Assembly: GCF_963675585.1 (NCBI RefSeq)
Contig: NZ_OY776413.1
Location: 1-64,000, forward strand
Source of the DNA: an uncultured Draconibacterium sp.
GTDB taxonomy: Bacteria; Bacteroidota; Bacteroidia; Bacteroidales; Prolixibacteraceae
DNA length: 64,000 nt
Direction of reading: 5' to 3'
Below the pieces are notes generated by a model. That model was given only the letters and a program-made list of their open reading frames with translations, made no database searches and was not told the origin of the DNA. Shown here in pieces: positions 1 to 8,979 of this stretch; the first letter of the stretch is position 1, and each line of letters begins with the position of its first letter. The translations under genes were made by a program, and so were the position numbers.

Positions 1-134
1 GCCAATTGGTTTTGCAAAAAGAAATTTACAATCTATTACAAGCCATCGATGTTTCAGCAATAAACCCCGGAACATACCTAATTTCAGTAGTTTCAAATGA
101 TTTTTCAGCAAAACAGAAGATCATTATCAACTAA
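1..134 (+). CDS. C-terminal fragment of a T9SS-secreted protein (type A sorting domain)
   Basis: Only the last 43 codons are present; the gene begins left of the window and stops at TAA 132-134. The visible peptide reads like the end of a type A T9SS C-terminal sorting domain: a hydrophobic beta strand, the pattern D-V-S-x-I-N-P-G-T-Y-L-I-S-V, then a Lys/Ile-rich final strand ending K-I-I-I-N. In Bacteroidota this domain directs a protein through the outer membrane by type IX secretion, after which it is removed. The identity of the protein ahead of the domain cannot be known from here. The 209 bases that follow, up to 343, hold no gene and carry the promoter of the next operon. Confidence 0.75.
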   Translation, partial: QLVLQKEIYNLLQAIDVSAINPGTYLISVVSNDFSAKQKIIIN

Positions 135-266
135 AAAAGGCTGTATTCCTAATTTTTCCAGGTTCATCGTGCAACTTTTCTAAATCTGTTCTGTCATTAC
201 AATTGATTAGTAAAACAATAAGCTAAAGTTCTGTTGTTCACCGATAGAATTGCCGGGTTAATCGGT

Positions 267-274
267 TAAATTTG
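267..274 (+). promoter_or_regulatory. Bacteroidota -7 box ahead of the TonB receptor/DUF4249 pair
   Basis: TAAATTTG matches the Bacteroidota sigma-ABfr -7 consensus TAnnTTTG and lies 70 bases before the receptor start, giving an untranslated leader of about 60 bases. No clear -33 TTTG at the ideal spacing is visible. Confidence 0.5.
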
Positions 275-343
275 TTTTGGAGAAGAAGTAAACTGTAATT
301 TTAGTGCATTGTTAAAAGCAGAAAACAGAAAACAAACAGAAAA

Positions 344-2692
344 ATGATGAAATTTAAACTGCTACTACTGTGCCTGATTTTAGGGTCAACTGTACTAGCG
401 CAAAATGTAACCCTCAGTGGCTACCTAAAAGATGCTTCCAATGGAGAAGCCCTGATAGGAGCCACAATCTATGTTGAAGAAATTCACCAGGGAACCGCCT
501 CAAATGCCTACGGATTTTACTCATTAACTATACCTGAAGGCAACTACACTCTACAAGTATCGTTTATTGGATACGAAACCGTTAAACAGAAAATTGAAGC
601 GACTGCCAGTAAAACCATTTCCGTTTCATTGATTGAAAGCACTGAGCAACTTGCTGAAGTAATTGTTCGCGGAGAAGCCGCAAATGCCAATGTTGAACGG
701 GTTGAAATGGGAATGGCCACTCTGCCGGTTAAAACCATAAAAAAGTTACCGGCATTTATGGGTGAAGTCGACATTATTAAAACCATTCAGTTACTTCCCG
801 GGATCCAAAGTGGTGGTGAAGCAAGTTCAGGTTTGTATGTTCGTGGCGGTGGCCCCGACGAAAACCTGATGTTACTTGACGAAGCCCCCGTTTACAATGC
901 TTCTCATTTAATGGGCTTCTTTTCGGTTTTTAACTCCGATGCAATTAAAGACATTCAGGTTTACAAAAGTGGGATTCCGGCTGAATATGGAGGCAAAGGT
1001 TCTTCAGTAATCGATATTCGCCAAAAAGATGGAAACTCGCAACGTTTTGGGTTCGAAGGTGGAATCGGAAACTTGTCGAGCCGTCTTACTTTGGAAGGCC
1101 CGATAATAAAAGACAAATGGAGTTTTATACTTGCCGGAAGACGAACTTATTATGATGTACTTGGTAAAGCAGCCGGTTTGGAAGAGCTGCAGGACAACAA
1201 ACTCTACTTTTACGATTTAAACGGAAAATCGAACCTGATTATAAACAATAACAACCGCATTTATATTTCGGGTTACATGGGCGATGATGTTTTCTCCATG
1301 GGAGAATCCATTTACATGCGTTGGGGGAACTCAACTGCAACTGCACGCTGGAACCATATTTTTGGCGATAAAATTTTCATGAATATTTCCGCCATTTACT
1401 CCAACTACGATTACAATCTTGGGGTACCCGGCGACAACGCCGATAATTTCGACTGGTCGTCAAGAATCAGAGACTACAACGCCAAGTTCGATTTTACGTA
1501 TTTCTTTAATCCCAACAACACCATAAAATTTGGAGGAAATACAATCCTGCATCATTTTAGACCCGGGAAAGTGCAAACCGAAGGCGAAAACTCCATGTTC
1601 AGCGATATGGAACTAGCACAGTACAATGCATTGGAAAATGCGCTGTATATTTCGAACGAACAAAAAATATCGGATCGTTTCACCGTTCAATACGGGCTTC
1701 GTTTGAGCCATTTTCAACAAATTGGAGAAGGAGAGGTAAACATTTACCAAAACCCGGAGGCGCTGAAAAAGAATGAAATAATAGAGACAAAGGAATACAA
1801 AAAAGGGGATAAAATTGGAGATGCATTTGTTCACCTCGAGCCGCGTTTAGGCATGAAATATACACTTGGAAGGCACAATTCTGTAAAATCGTCGTTCAAC
1901 CGGATGGTACAAAACCTGCATCTTATTACCAATACCCAATCGCCTACCCCGCTTGACATTTGGCTACCCACCAGTACATATATAAAACCTCTAATTGTCG
2001 ATCAGGTTTCGGTCGGATATTTTCATAACCTGAACAACAATATGTGGGAAGCTTCGCTGGAACTGTATTACAAAAACATGCAAAATGTGTTGGATTATCG
2101 CGAAGGTGCAGAATTGTTTTTGAACAATGCGATTGAAACAGAGCTGTTGCACGGGAAAGGAGAATCGAAAGGATTGGAATTATTGATGAAAAAATCGAAA
2201 GGGCAACTAACCGGATGGGTCGGCTATACGTGGTCGAAAACAAGCAGAAAAATAAATGGAATCAACAATGGCAACTGGTATCCTTCGTCATACGACCGCA
2301 CGCACGATGTATCGGTGGTTTCGAACTACGAACTAAACAGCCGTTGGAACTTTGCAGCTAATTTTGTTTTTGCAACCGGAAGTCCGATATCTTATCCGGT
2401 GGCTAAGTACACAGTTCAGGGCAATCAAATATACGAGTACTCGGCACGCAACAGCAACCGTATTCCAGACTATCATCGTCTGGATATTTCAGCCACTTAC
2501 GATTTTAAGAAAAACGAAAACCGCCGCTTTAAACAGTCGCTTAATTTTTCTGTTTACAACGTATATGGCCGTCGCAATGCATATTCTATTACGCCGGAAG
2601 CCAATGAAGACAATCTAAATCAAACACAATTTTTACGTATTTCTATCATTGGTGCTCCTATTCCATCAGTAACCTATAATGTAAAATTCTAA
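344..2692 (+). CDS. TonB-dependent receptor with carboxypeptidase-like regulatory domain
   Basis: Outer-membrane TonB-dependent transporter of 782 residues. A signal peptide spans residues 1-19 (L-rich core, V-L-A cut before Q-N). It is followed by a carboxypeptidase-D-like regulatory domain (about 22-105), a plug domain (about 125-235; contains L-Y-V-R-G-G-G-P-D and the D-E-A-P-V-Y-N segment) and a 22-strand barrel to the C-terminal F. Two adjacent ATG codons (344 and 347) are both possible starts. It lacks the SusC signature and is not paired with SusD. Instead a DUF4249 lipoprotein starts 4 bases downstream, the usual partner of this receptor type, so the two probably form one import or surface complex. 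The substrate is unknown; iron-complex or peptide uptake are guesses only. Family assignment is firm, specificity is not. Confidence 0.92.
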   Translation: MMKFKLLLLCLILGSTVLAQNVTLSGYLKDASNGEALIGATIYVEEIHQGTASNAYGFYSLTIPEGNYTLQVSFIGYETVKQKIEATASKTISVSLIESTEQLAEVIVRGEAANANVERVEMGMATLPVKTIKKLPAFMGEVDIIKTIQLLPGIQSGGEASSGLYVRGGGPDENLMLLDEAPVYNASHLMGFFSVFNSDAIKDIQVYKSGIPAEYGGKGSSVIDIRQKDGNSQRFGFEGGIGNLSSRLTLEGPIIKDKWSFILAGRRTYYDVLGKAAGLEELQDNKLYFYDLNGKSNLIINNNNRIYISGYMGDDVFSMGESIYMRWGNSTATARWNHIFGDKIFMNISAIYSNYDYNLGVPGDNADNFDWSSRIRDYNAKFDFTYFFNPNNTIKFGGNTILHHFRPGKVQTEGENSMFSDMELAQYNALENALYISNEQKISDRFTVQYGLRLSHFQQIGEGEVNIYQNPEALKKNEIIETKEYKKGDKIGDAFVHLEPRLGMKYTLGRHNSVKSSFNRMVQNLHLITNTQSPTPLDIWLPTSTYIKPLIVDQVSVGYFHNLNNNMWEASLELYYKNMQNVLDYREGAELFLNNAIETELLHGKGESKGLELLMKKSKGQLTGWVGYTWSKTSRKINGINNGNWYPSSYDRTHDVSVVSNYELNSRWNFAANFVFATGSPISYPVAKYTVQGNQIYEYSARNSNRIPDYHRLDISATYDFKKNENRRFKQSLNFSVYNVYGRRNAYSITPEANEDNLNQTQFLRISIIGAPIPSVTYNVKF

Positions 2693-2696
2693 TCCC

Positions 2697-3617
2697 ATGA
2701 AACAACTGAAATTCATAAAAATAACAATACTCACTCTACTACTTTCATCTTTTTTATTATCATGCGAAGATGTAGTAGATGTTGATATAAACCCTGTGGA
2801 TCTAGATTTGATAACTGTTGAAGCTTATATAAATACCAGGTCGGTCAATAATATTTATGTGAAACTAGAAAAATCACTACCTGTTGATGTTGCAAATGCA
2901 AATCCTGCAATAAACGATGCTTTGGTACAAATTTCAGACGATGCGCCTACGCCGCACACAATTACCTTGCAGGAAGACGGGCAAACCGGTATGTATTGGA
3001 TACCTCAGAATGAAACTTATACCGCTGTTCCCGGAAGAACCTACAAACTTAGCATTACCACCACCGACGGGACTGTAATTACCGCTGAAGATTATTTGGC
3101 TGAAGTTGAAAACCTCGACGAAGTAAAAGTAAATCTCTCGCCGCGGGGCGACTACGAATATCTGGGTGTGTTTATTAATTCGCAGGAAACACCGGGGTTA
3201 GGAAACTATTACAAATGGAATATTTATATAAACAACCGCTTGTTGTACGAGAGTGATAAACTGGCATTTGCCAGCGATGAGCTCGTGGACGGGAATTACA
3301 TTTACGATTTTGAAATTTTTACCGATTGGTATGAAGACGAAGAAGACAAAATATTGTTACCTGGCGACACAATCCGTGTTGAGCAGCTTTCAATTTCACG
3401 AACATCCTACGATTTTTATTTGGGAATGATGAACCAGGCATTCTCGGGTGGTCCCTTTAGTGTACCTCCTGCAAATGTTCCCAATAACCTTTCGGCAAGT
3501 GATGGGAAACGGGTTTTAGGTTTATTTTCGGCACGCGATATTTCGGTTGGAAACATTATAATCCTGGACGACGACAACTATACTCCACTGGCTTCAAATT
3601 ACAATTTGAACCAATAG
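2697..3617 (+). CDS. DUF4249 family lipoprotein
   Basis: 306-residue outer-membrane-associated lipoprotein. The leader is hydrophobic (residues 8-22) and ends in a lipobox L-L-S-C with lipid-modified Cys23, followed by acidic residues (E-D-V-V-D-V-D), a mark of lipoproteins kept or exported at the surface in Bacteroidota. The rest is beta-rich with many Asp/Asn and matches the general look of DUF4249 proteins, which are found next to TonB receptors. It starts 4 bases after the receptor stop, so it is co-transcribed and probably translationally coupled. Its role is taken to be a receptor-associated substrate-binding or lid protein, by analogy with SusD pairs; that is inference. A terminator follows at 3640. 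Confidence 0.8.
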   Translation: MKQLKFIKITILTLLLSSFLLSCEDVVDVDINPVDLDLITVEAYINTRSVNNIYVKLEKSLPVDVANANPAINDALVQISDDAPTPHTITLQEDGQTGMYWIPQNETYTAVPGRTYKLSITTTDGTVITAEDYLAEVENLDEVKVNLSPRGDYEYLGVFINSQETPGLGNYYKWNIYINNRLLYESDKLAFASDELVDGNYIYDFEIFTDWYEDEEDKILLPGDTIRVEQLSISRTSYDFYLGMMNQAFSGGPFSVPPANVPNNLSASDGKRVLGLFSARDISVGNIIILDDDNYTPLASNYNLNQ

Positions 3618-3639
3618 AAATTATGGAATAAATCGGTAT

Positions 3640-3665
3640 AAATAGAATAGCATTTCTATTTTTTT
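3640..3665 (+). terminator. Intrinsic terminator of the receptor/DUF4249 operon
   Basis: An 8-bp stem AAATAGAA/TTCTATTT with a 6-base loop is followed by a run of T, 23 bases after the DUF4249 stop. Confidence 0.65.
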
Positions 3666-3712
3666 AGGTAAGATGAATTGAATATCCGCATTAGCTTATA
3701 TCCTTCTTTGCT

Positions 3713-3811
3713 CGTCATGCTGTCCGTCAGCTGACGGATTCAGCATCTTTTCCACTTTTATAATAAGTGTTTTGTCAAAAAGAGCCTGAAATAAATTGCT
3801 TCAGGATGACG
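3713..3811. repeat. Palindromic intergenic repeat element (MITE/REP-like)
   Basis: A 99-base unit bounded by inverted ends CGTCAT (3713-3718) and ATGACG (3806-3811). The left half folds on the perfect palindrome CCGTCAGCTGACGG (3724-3737) inside ATGCTG...CAGCAT. The right half folds as CCTGAA...TTCAGG. Elements of the form CGTCATxCTGxx...CAGGATGACG are scattered between genes in many Bacteroidota genomes. The rest of the gap 3618-3921 holds only the terminator above and AT-rich DNA with the YbbR gene's possible -7 box TAAATTTG at 3902-3909. Confidence 0.6.
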
Positions 3812-3921
3812 TTTATTTTATGATTCATAACGGACATTCATTAAGATTTCTTAATTATCAATATTAAATAATTGTCAGCGCAACAAATCGACAGATTTGG
3901 TTAAATTTGTCATTTACACTG

Positions 3922-4911
3922 ATGAACAAAAGAATTGAGAAAATACCGGGTTATTTAAAAGTAGAGCAACTAAAAAACAATAAACAGGCGGTTGTATTTT
4001 TAGTATGTTTACTTATTGCCACTGCTTTATGGTTTTTAAATGCCTTAAGTAAAGATTATTCGACCACAATTTCTTATCCGGTAAAATATGTAAATGCGCC
4101 CAGTCATCAGTTTCTTTCCAACGAGCCACCATCAAAACTGGAATTGAAAGTGGATGCTCATGGATTTACACTTTTGCGCCATAAATTAAGTTTATCGTTT
4201 TCGCCTATTATTTTAAATCTGACGAATTTAACACAAGGAGTTTCGCCCAATAACAGAACCTACGAAATACAAACAAGGCAGCACTTAAAACGAATTGCAA
4301 GCCAGATAAGTAATGAAATTCAGGTTCGCGAAGTACAACCCGATATTATTCGTATCGTTTTAGATAGTTTAATTTCTAAAAGTGTACCCGTAAAAACAAA
4401 TATTAAATTGGAATTTAAGCCGCAGTTTAATTTAAAAGACCCGGTAAGTGTAATTCCACGCGAGGTAAAAATTACGGGTCCGGCTGCCATTGTCGATACC
4501 ATCAGGTTTTTGCTTACCGAACAAAAAACGTACAATAATCTCGATGCAACCATCGAAAGAAACCTGGAAGTACTGCATCCGGAAAAAACAACTGTTGTTC
4601 CTCCCAAGGTATTGACAAAAGTAAGTGTTGAGAAATTCACAGAAAAGGAAATTAAAGTCCCTATCAAAATAATAAACCAACCGGTAAATTCAAATATCAA
4701 GTTATTTCCTTCGGAAGTGAAACTAAGTTGTTTGGTTGGACTAAGTGAATTCGACAACATCAATCCGGGCGATTTTCAGATCGTTGTTGATTATGCTTTA
4801 ATCGATAGTGGAAATACAAATCTCACTTTACGAGTTAAATCAAAACCGGTTTTTATTGACCAGGTGCGATTAAAACCTGAAAGTGTAGAATACCTTATTG
4901 AAACCAATTAA
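3922..4911 (+). CDS. YbbR-like (CdaR-type) membrane protein
   Basis: 329 residues from the ATG at 3922; a TTG five codons upstream (3907) is in frame but lies inside a -7-like box and is less likely. One N-terminal transmembrane segment (about 21-41) is followed by an exported region with repeated YbbR domains (beta-rich, with the recurring pattern V-x-P-x-x-V-x-I-x-G-P, seen around residue 185). In Firmicutes YbbR/CdaR regulates the diadenylate cyclase CdaA. In Bacteroidota the gene typically sits beside coaE, as here, 6 bases upstream of it. Whether it regulates a cyclase in this organism is not shown, since no cyclase gene is in view. It is the first gene of a run with coaE, the DnaJ-domain gene and perhaps the MOSC gene. 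Confidence 0.82.
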   Translation: MNKRIEKIPGYLKVEQLKNNKQAVVFLVCLLIATALWFLNALSKDYSTTISYPVKYVNAPSHQFLSNEPPSKLELKVDAHGFTLLRHKLSLSFSPIILNLTNLTQGVSPNNRTYEIQTRQHLKRIASQISNEIQVREVQPDIIRIVLDSLISKSVPVKTNIKLEFKPQFNLKDPVSVIPREVKITGPAAIVDTIRFLLTEQKTYNNLDATIERNLEVLHPEKTTVVPPKVLTKVSVEKFTEKEIKVPIKIINQPVNSNIKLFPSEVKLSCLVGLSEFDNINPGDFQIVVDYALIDSGNTNLTLRVKSKPVFIDQVRLKPESVEYLIETN

Positions 4912-4917
4912 TTAAAC

Positions 4918-5517
4918 ATGGCACTTATTGTTGGTATAACAGGTGGTATTGGAAGTGGAAAATCAACGGTTTGCTCTGTTTTTAGATTATTGGGAGCACC
5001 GGTTTTTGAAGCCGATGCAGAAGCCAAAAAATTAACAAATACAAGTTCGGTAATAAAAACCGGACTTATTGACCTGTTTGGCAACGACATTTATACCACA
5101 AATGGCACAATTAACCGAAAAAAACTTGCTGGCATAATTTTTAATGATGAAGTTCAGCTAAGGAAAGTTAACGGGTTAATACATCCGGTTGTTCGCTCTG
5201 AATTTAAAACGTGGGTTGAAAAACAAAATGCACCTTATGTAGTTCACGAAGCAGCAATTCTTTTTGAAAGCGGTTTTTATAAAATGATGAATTATACCAT
5301 TTTGGTTTCGGCGCCTGAAAACATGAGAATAAACAGAGTGGCTAATCGAGATAGTGCCACACCGGAACAAGTAAAAGAACGAATTGGAAAACAATGGTCG
5401 GATGAGCAAAAAAGAGAACTGGCCTCATTCGAAATTAAAAATGATAATAAAGAACTAATAATCCCTCAGATTATACGAATTGATAAGCAATTAAAAGATT
5501 ATGGCAAAATTTGGTAA
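4918..5517 (+). CDS. coaE: Dephospho-CoA kinase
   Basis: 199 residues. It catalyses the last step of coenzyme A synthesis, ATP-dependent phosphorylation of the 3'-hydroxyl of dephospho-CoA, in the cytoplasm. The N-terminus carries a textbook P-loop, G-I-T-G-G-I-G-S-G-K-S-T (residues 6-17), followed by the F-E-A-D-A-E-A segment that contains the conserved Asp of the family, and the L-I-H-P-V-V-R motif near residue 85. The length is normal for CoaE (about 200). It starts 6 bases after the YbbR gene and its last 17 bases overlap the next gene, so the three are translated from one message. Confidence 0.95.
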   Translation: MALIVGITGGIGSGKSTVCSVFRLLGAPVFEADAEAKKLTNTSSVIKTGLIDLFGNDIYTTNGTINRKKLAGIIFNDEVQLRKVNGLIHPVVRSEFKTWVEKQNAPYVVHEAAILFESGFYKMMNYTILVSAPENMRINRVANRDSATPEQVKERIGKQWSDEQKRELASFEIKNDNKELIIPQIIRIDKQLKDYGKIW

Positions 5518-6235
5518 ATGGATAGGCGCCGGACTTGGAGCTTTTGCAGGTGGCCCAATAGGAGCAATTATAGGTTTTACAATTGGCTCAATGTTCGACG
5601 GTGGACAGGAAGCAGTTAAACGTGGCACCAGAGGTGGTTATTCGAGCCGTACCACAACGGGGGGTTATGTAATGAGTTTATTGGTACTTGTTGCAGCAGT
5701 GATGAAAGCTGACGGCAAAGTATTAAAATCGGAACTCGATTATGTGAAAAAATTTATGGTGCACAATTTTGGTGAAGCATCGGCTCAGGAAGCCATAAAA
5801 ATGTTAAAAGACCTGCTAAACCAAACCATTCCGGTAAATGAAGTTTGTTTACAAATTAAACAAAACATGAACTACTCGGCGCGTTTGCAGTTGGTACATT
5901 TCCTTTTTGGAATTGCACAAGCCGATGGACATGTTGACCCAAATGAGCAAAATTTAATCACACAAATCTGCAATCAGATGGGAATTGGTACCAGCGACTT
6001 TGAGTCCATTCAGGCTATGTTTGTGCCAAACACCGACAGCGATTACAAAATCCTTGAAATTGAACGTACTGCCACCGATGATGAACTAAAAAAAGCATAC
6101 AGACGTATGGCAATGAAATACCACCCTGACAAAGTGAGTACTTTGGGTGAAGAGGTACAAAATGCTGCCAAAGAAAAATTCCAAAAGGTAAATCAGGCAT
6201 ACGAGAATATTAAAAAGGAACGAAAAATTGCCTAA
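5501..6235 (+). CDS. TerB-DnaJ domain co-chaperone (DjlA-like)
   Basis: 244 residues. The N-terminus is Gly/Ala-rich and hydrophobic (about 8-33), like the membrane-insertion region of DjlA. A TerB-like helical domain follows (about 55-165; two repeats of the A-D-G-K/H-V pattern at 70 and 142), then a C-terminal J domain (about 180-240) with the essential H-P-D triad at 208-210, which stimulates Hsp70/DnaK ATPase. TerB plus terminal J domain is the DjlA architecture. The start overlaps the coaE end by 17 bases, implying translational coupling. No partner DnaK is in the window. The assignment as a membrane-associated J-protein is firm; the client is unknown. Confidence 0.88.
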   Translation: MAKFGKWIGAGLGAFAGGPIGAIIGFTIGSMFDGGQEAVKRGTRGGYSSRTTTGGYVMSLLVLVAAVMKADGKVLKSELDYVKKFMVHNFGEASAQEAIKMLKDLLNQTIPVNEVCLQIKQNMNYSARLQLVHFLFGIAQADGHVDPNEQNLITQICNQMGIGTSDFESIQAMFVPNTDSDYKILEIERTATDDELKKAYRRMAMKYHPDKVSTLGEEVQNAAKEKFQKVNQAYENIKKERKIA

Positions 6236-6265
6236 AACATTAGTCATACACGGTTTCTTTTCCAA

Positions 6266-6904
6266 ATGAAAATAATTTCGACAAATATTGCAGAGCCCAA
6301 AACTTTCGTATGGAACGGTAAGAAAGTTACAACCGGACTTTTTAAATATGCGGTAAACTCTCCCATTTTTCTGGGTGACGAAGATGTGGATAATGATCAT
6401 GTTATTGATCGGCAACACCATGGAGGAGTAGATAAAGCTTGCTATTTGTATTCTGCCGACCATTACAAGTACTGGCAAAAACTCTACCCGGAGTTGGAGT
6501 TACCATGGGGAATGTTTGGTGAAAACCTTACGGTGGAAGGATTACACGAAGCTGATGTCAATATTGGAGATATTTACAAAATTGGAGAAACGCTGGTTCA
6601 GGCAACACAACCCCGCCAACCCTGTTTTAAGTTACAGTTTCGTTTTAACGATAAAGAAATTGTTCGAAAATTTGTTGACTCAGGCTTTTCAGGAGTGTAT
6701 GTCCGAGTGCTTAAAAAAGGCAAAATCAAGGCAGGCGATTCGATGACTTTGATCGAAAAAAAGGAAGCGCTATCCATCCGGAAAGTATATGAAATGCTTT
6801 ATGCCAGCGAGTTTGATCCAACGGTTGGGCAAGCTGTAAACGATCCGTTTATTGCAGCCAGCTGCAAACGCGATTTGCTAAAACGTTGGGGCGATAATCT
6901 GTAA
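6266..6904 (+). CDS. MOSC domain-containing protein (YiiM-like)
   Basis: 212 residues forming a MOSC (molybdenum cofactor sulfurase C-terminal) domain protein of the YiiM type. Visible signatures are H-G-G-V-D-K-A (52-58), F-G-E-N-L-T-V (84-90) and R-Q-P-C-F-K-L with the conserved Cys120, which is the presumed cofactor or sulfur ligand. E. coli YiiM acts with molybdenum cofactor to detoxify N-hydroxylated compounds, so a similar reductase role is plausible but inferred. It begins 30 bases after the DnaJ-domain gene and could share its transcript. It converges on the MscS gene, with 25 bases between the two stop codons. Confidence 0.85.
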   Translation: MKIISTNIAEPKTFVWNGKKVTTGLFKYAVNSPIFLGDEDVDNDHVIDRQHHGGVDKACYLYSADHYKYWQKLYPELELPWGMFGENLTVEGLHEADVNIGDIYKIGETLVQATQPRQPCFKLQFRFNDKEIVRKFVDSGFSGVYVRVLKKGKIKAGDSMTLIEKKEALSIRKVYEMLYASEFDPTVGQAVNDPFIAASCKRDLLKRWGDNL

Positions 6905-6929
6905 AAATTACGCTATTTCCCTCGAAAAC

Positions 6930-7850
6930 CTATATATCCTTTGGCGAATCAGACGTATCGTTTGGGATAACAACATTTGACACTTCTAATGATGATGTGG
7001 CAATCATAATGATATTATCGAATTTTCGAATTTCTTCCAAGAAGCGGGTATAAAGTTTGTCTTTTGTACTTCTTCGCTTTTTGTAATCAACCACATAACG
7101 TATTGTAAAGGTAATCCAGTTTTCGTCGAATGTTAATGTTACCAGTGGCTGTACATCCGCATCCTCAATACGGTACTTGTTTGTCATTTGTGTCCATACT
7201 ACTTTCGATTTTTCAGAGTAAGCTCCACAAACTTCATTCGCTACTTCTTCAAAGACCTTACGTGCACGATTAAAATCGCTCTCAGTACGAATTGGGATCG
7301 TTATTTCATCCCATAAAAAAGGGTAATCAGCCGAGTAATTCTGCAAGGGTTCTTTAAAAACAAAACTATTCGCAAGTTGAGTAATTCTTCCGTTGTACAA
7401 ATCTCCTTCAACCCAATCTCCCAACTCCATAATAGTGGTTTTAAAAACTCCAATATCAATTATATCGCCTATTATTTGTCCCACTTTTATACGCTGACCT
7501 ATTTTAATTGAATTCGAGGTCATTATACTAATCCAACCGGCAACACTGGTAATAACTTCCTGCAGTGCAAAAGCAATTCCGGCACCGGCAAGCCCAAGCG
7601 CAATTCCAATATTTCCGAGTTTATCACTAAAAACAAATAAAACAACACTTACAATTAATGCATAACTTACAATATTTACAGCCTTTCTGGAGCGATATTT
7701 ATTATCAGCATCTACCACCCGCCTCGATATTACCTTTTTGAGATAATACGAAAACAGGAGTGTTAAAAACACTCCAATGCTTATGATTAATAAACGCTCT
7801 ATATTCTGTTCATGAAACCAACGTTCAAATAATGCATTTGTCTTATCCAT
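6930..7850 (-). CDS. MscS family mechanosensitive ion channel
   Basis: 306 residues from the ATG at 7850; a TTG three codons upstream is in frame but less likely. Inner-membrane small-conductance mechanosensitive channel. Transmembrane segments lie near 20-40, 60-80 and 85-115. The last one contains the glycine/alanine-rich pore helix of MscS (G-L-A-G-A-G-I-A-F-A-L-Q near residue 90) and is followed by a beta domain (I-G-D-I-I-D-I-G) and an alpha/beta cytoplasmic domain. Such channels open under osmotic downshock to release solutes. A -7 box TAATTTTG on this strand (7874-7881) lies just upstream. The gene stands alone, convergent with MOSC and divergent from the aldolase. Confidence 0.9.
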   Translation of the reverse strand: MDKTNALFERWFHEQNIERLLIISIGVFLTLLFSYYLKKVISRRVVDADNKYRSRKAVNIVSYALIVSVVLFVFSDKLGNIGIALGLAGAGIAFALQEVITSVAGWISIMTSNSIKIGQRIKVGQIIGDIIDIGVFKTTIMELGDWVEGDLYNGRITQLANSFVFKEPLQNYSADYPFLWDEITIPIRTESDFNRARKVFEEVANEVCGAYSEKSKVVWTQMTNKYRIEDADVQPLVTLTFDENWITFTIRYVVDYKKRRSTKDKLYTRFLEEIRKFDNIIMIATSSLEVSNVVIPNDTSDSPKDI

Positions 7851-7999
7851 ATTTTGCAATTTAATACTTCAACCAAAATTAAATAACTTACAAACAAAAC
7901 TAAAAGTATTTTACTATGTTACCACCGAAAATTGAATCTCATAAAACACAACAAAAGATCGTCAAAAAATTCCGACCTTTGGCATTGCAAAATACATTT

Positions 8000-8668
8000 A
8001 TGACAACAGATTATTTAAATGAACGAAAAGCGCTGGTTGAAGCCGGGCTTAAACTGATAGAACAAGGTTTGGTTTCGCGAACCTGGGGGAATATTAGTAT
8101 GAAGGTAAACGATACTGAAATGTTGATTACTCCAAGTGGAAAGTTCTATGAAGATCTTACTCCTGCAGATATGGTTCTGGTGAACTTTGTAACAAACCAA
8201 TTCAACCCGAACGGAGTACAACCATCTTCGGAATTTAAAATGCATTCGGGCATTTATAAAGATCGGAATGAATTTAAGGCCATCATTCATACCCACCAAA
8301 TGAATGCCTCTACATGTGCAGCTGCGCGTCGCGAAGTTCCCCCTATTTTAGATGATTTAGCTCAGATAATTGGCCCTTCGGTTCGTGTAGCAAAATACGC
8401 CACGCCTTCGACAAAAAAGATAGTTCGCGAAACCGTAAAAGCAATGCGTGGCCGAAACGCAGCGCTTATGGCCAATCATGGTGCTGTTTGTGCAGGCCGC
8501 GATTTAGACGAAGCTTTTGTAGTTTGCCAGGTACTTGAAAAAGCGTGCAAAGCATTTATTGAGGCAGAGTTTTTAGGTGGTGCCAAACACATCAACAAAT
8601 TTGAAGCCTGGGCAATGCACCAATTTTACATTAAAAAATATTCAAAACTGGCAAATAAGAACAGCTAA
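8000..8668 (+). CDS. Class II aldolase/adducin family protein
   Basis: 222 residues from the ATG at 8000. The frame is open back to an ATG at 7916, but those 28 codons (basic, Gln/Lys-rich) look like an untranslated leader rather than domain sequence. Class II aldolases use zinc: the conserved catalytic Glu78 (S-S-E-F-K-M-H), zinc ligands His97 and His99 (I-I-H-T-H) and His160 (N-H-G-A-V) are all present. The N-terminal G-N-I-S motif binds the phosphate of the substrate. Related enzymes cleave L-fuculose-1-phosphate or isomerise L-ribulose-5-phosphate; substrate choice cannot be settled here. The gene is monocistronic, with a terminator 190 bases downstream. Confidence 0.85.
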   Translation: MTTDYLNERKALVEAGLKLIEQGLVSRTWGNISMKVNDTEMLITPSGKFYEDLTPADMVLVNFVTNQFNPNGVQPSSEFKMHSGIYKDRNEFKAIIHTHQMNASTCAAARREVPPILDDLAQIIGPSVRVAKYATPSTKKIVRETVKAMRGRNAALMANHGAVCAGRDLDEAFVVCQVLEKACKAFIEAEFLGGAKHINKFEAWAMHQFYIKKYSKLANKNS

Positions 8669-8854
8669 TTGATTTCTCGAACGCAAAGTTGAAACAAAAA
8701 TTAGAATGGATATAAATAGAATTGTTTTAATAAAATCAGGGGTTACCTTTTAATGTTTTTCAGAATATATAAGTGGACAAGGAAGGATGACGCAAACCTC
8801 TTTCAATCATTAAATCAATTTTAAAAACGTAACATCAATTACGAAAAGACACTT
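8669..8854. other. Intergenic stretch after the aldolase
   Basis: AT-rich, no recognised gene. A 23-codon open frame starts at ATG 8753 and ends at 8824, but there is no ribosome site or known family to support it. The stretch most likely is the 3' untranslated region of the aldolase, ended by the hairpin at 8855; a small RNA is possible. Confidence 0.4.
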
Positions 8855-8890
8855 GGAGACTATTTTTTAGTCTCCTTTCTTTTTGCCTTT
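8855..8890 (+). terminator. Intrinsic terminator
   Basis: An 8-bp stem GGAGACTA/TAGTCTCC with a T-only loop is followed by a long T-rich tract. It ends rightward transcription from the aldolase or from an unrecognised small RNA ahead of it. Confidence 0.75.
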
Positions 8891-8905
8891 TTTTGAAATG
8901 ACATT

Positions 8906-8937
8906 TATAAAAACGGCAAGACTTAATGCCTTGCCAT
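8906..8937 (-). terminator. Terminator of argS
   Basis: Read leftward, GGCAAG/CTTGCC with a 9-base loop is followed by GTTTTTAT, about 45 bases after the argS stop. Confidence 0.7.
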
Positions 8938-8979
8938 TCAATATATAATACAGTATTTTTAAACTAAAATTGAAAAGTG

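Noticed and set aside
4320-4763. Minus-strand frame of 147 codons
   Set aside because: Antisense to the YbbR gene, Ser/Thr/Phe-rich, no start context; the plus strand has the expected operon with coaE.
7916-7999. N-terminal extension of the class II aldolase
   Set aside because: The 28 upstream codons are basic and low in domain character, and the family begins at the ATG at 8000.
8753-8824. 23-codon frame after the aldolase gene
   Set aside because: Too short to judge, no ribosome site, no promoter box and no known small-protein family; treated as part of the untranslated region.
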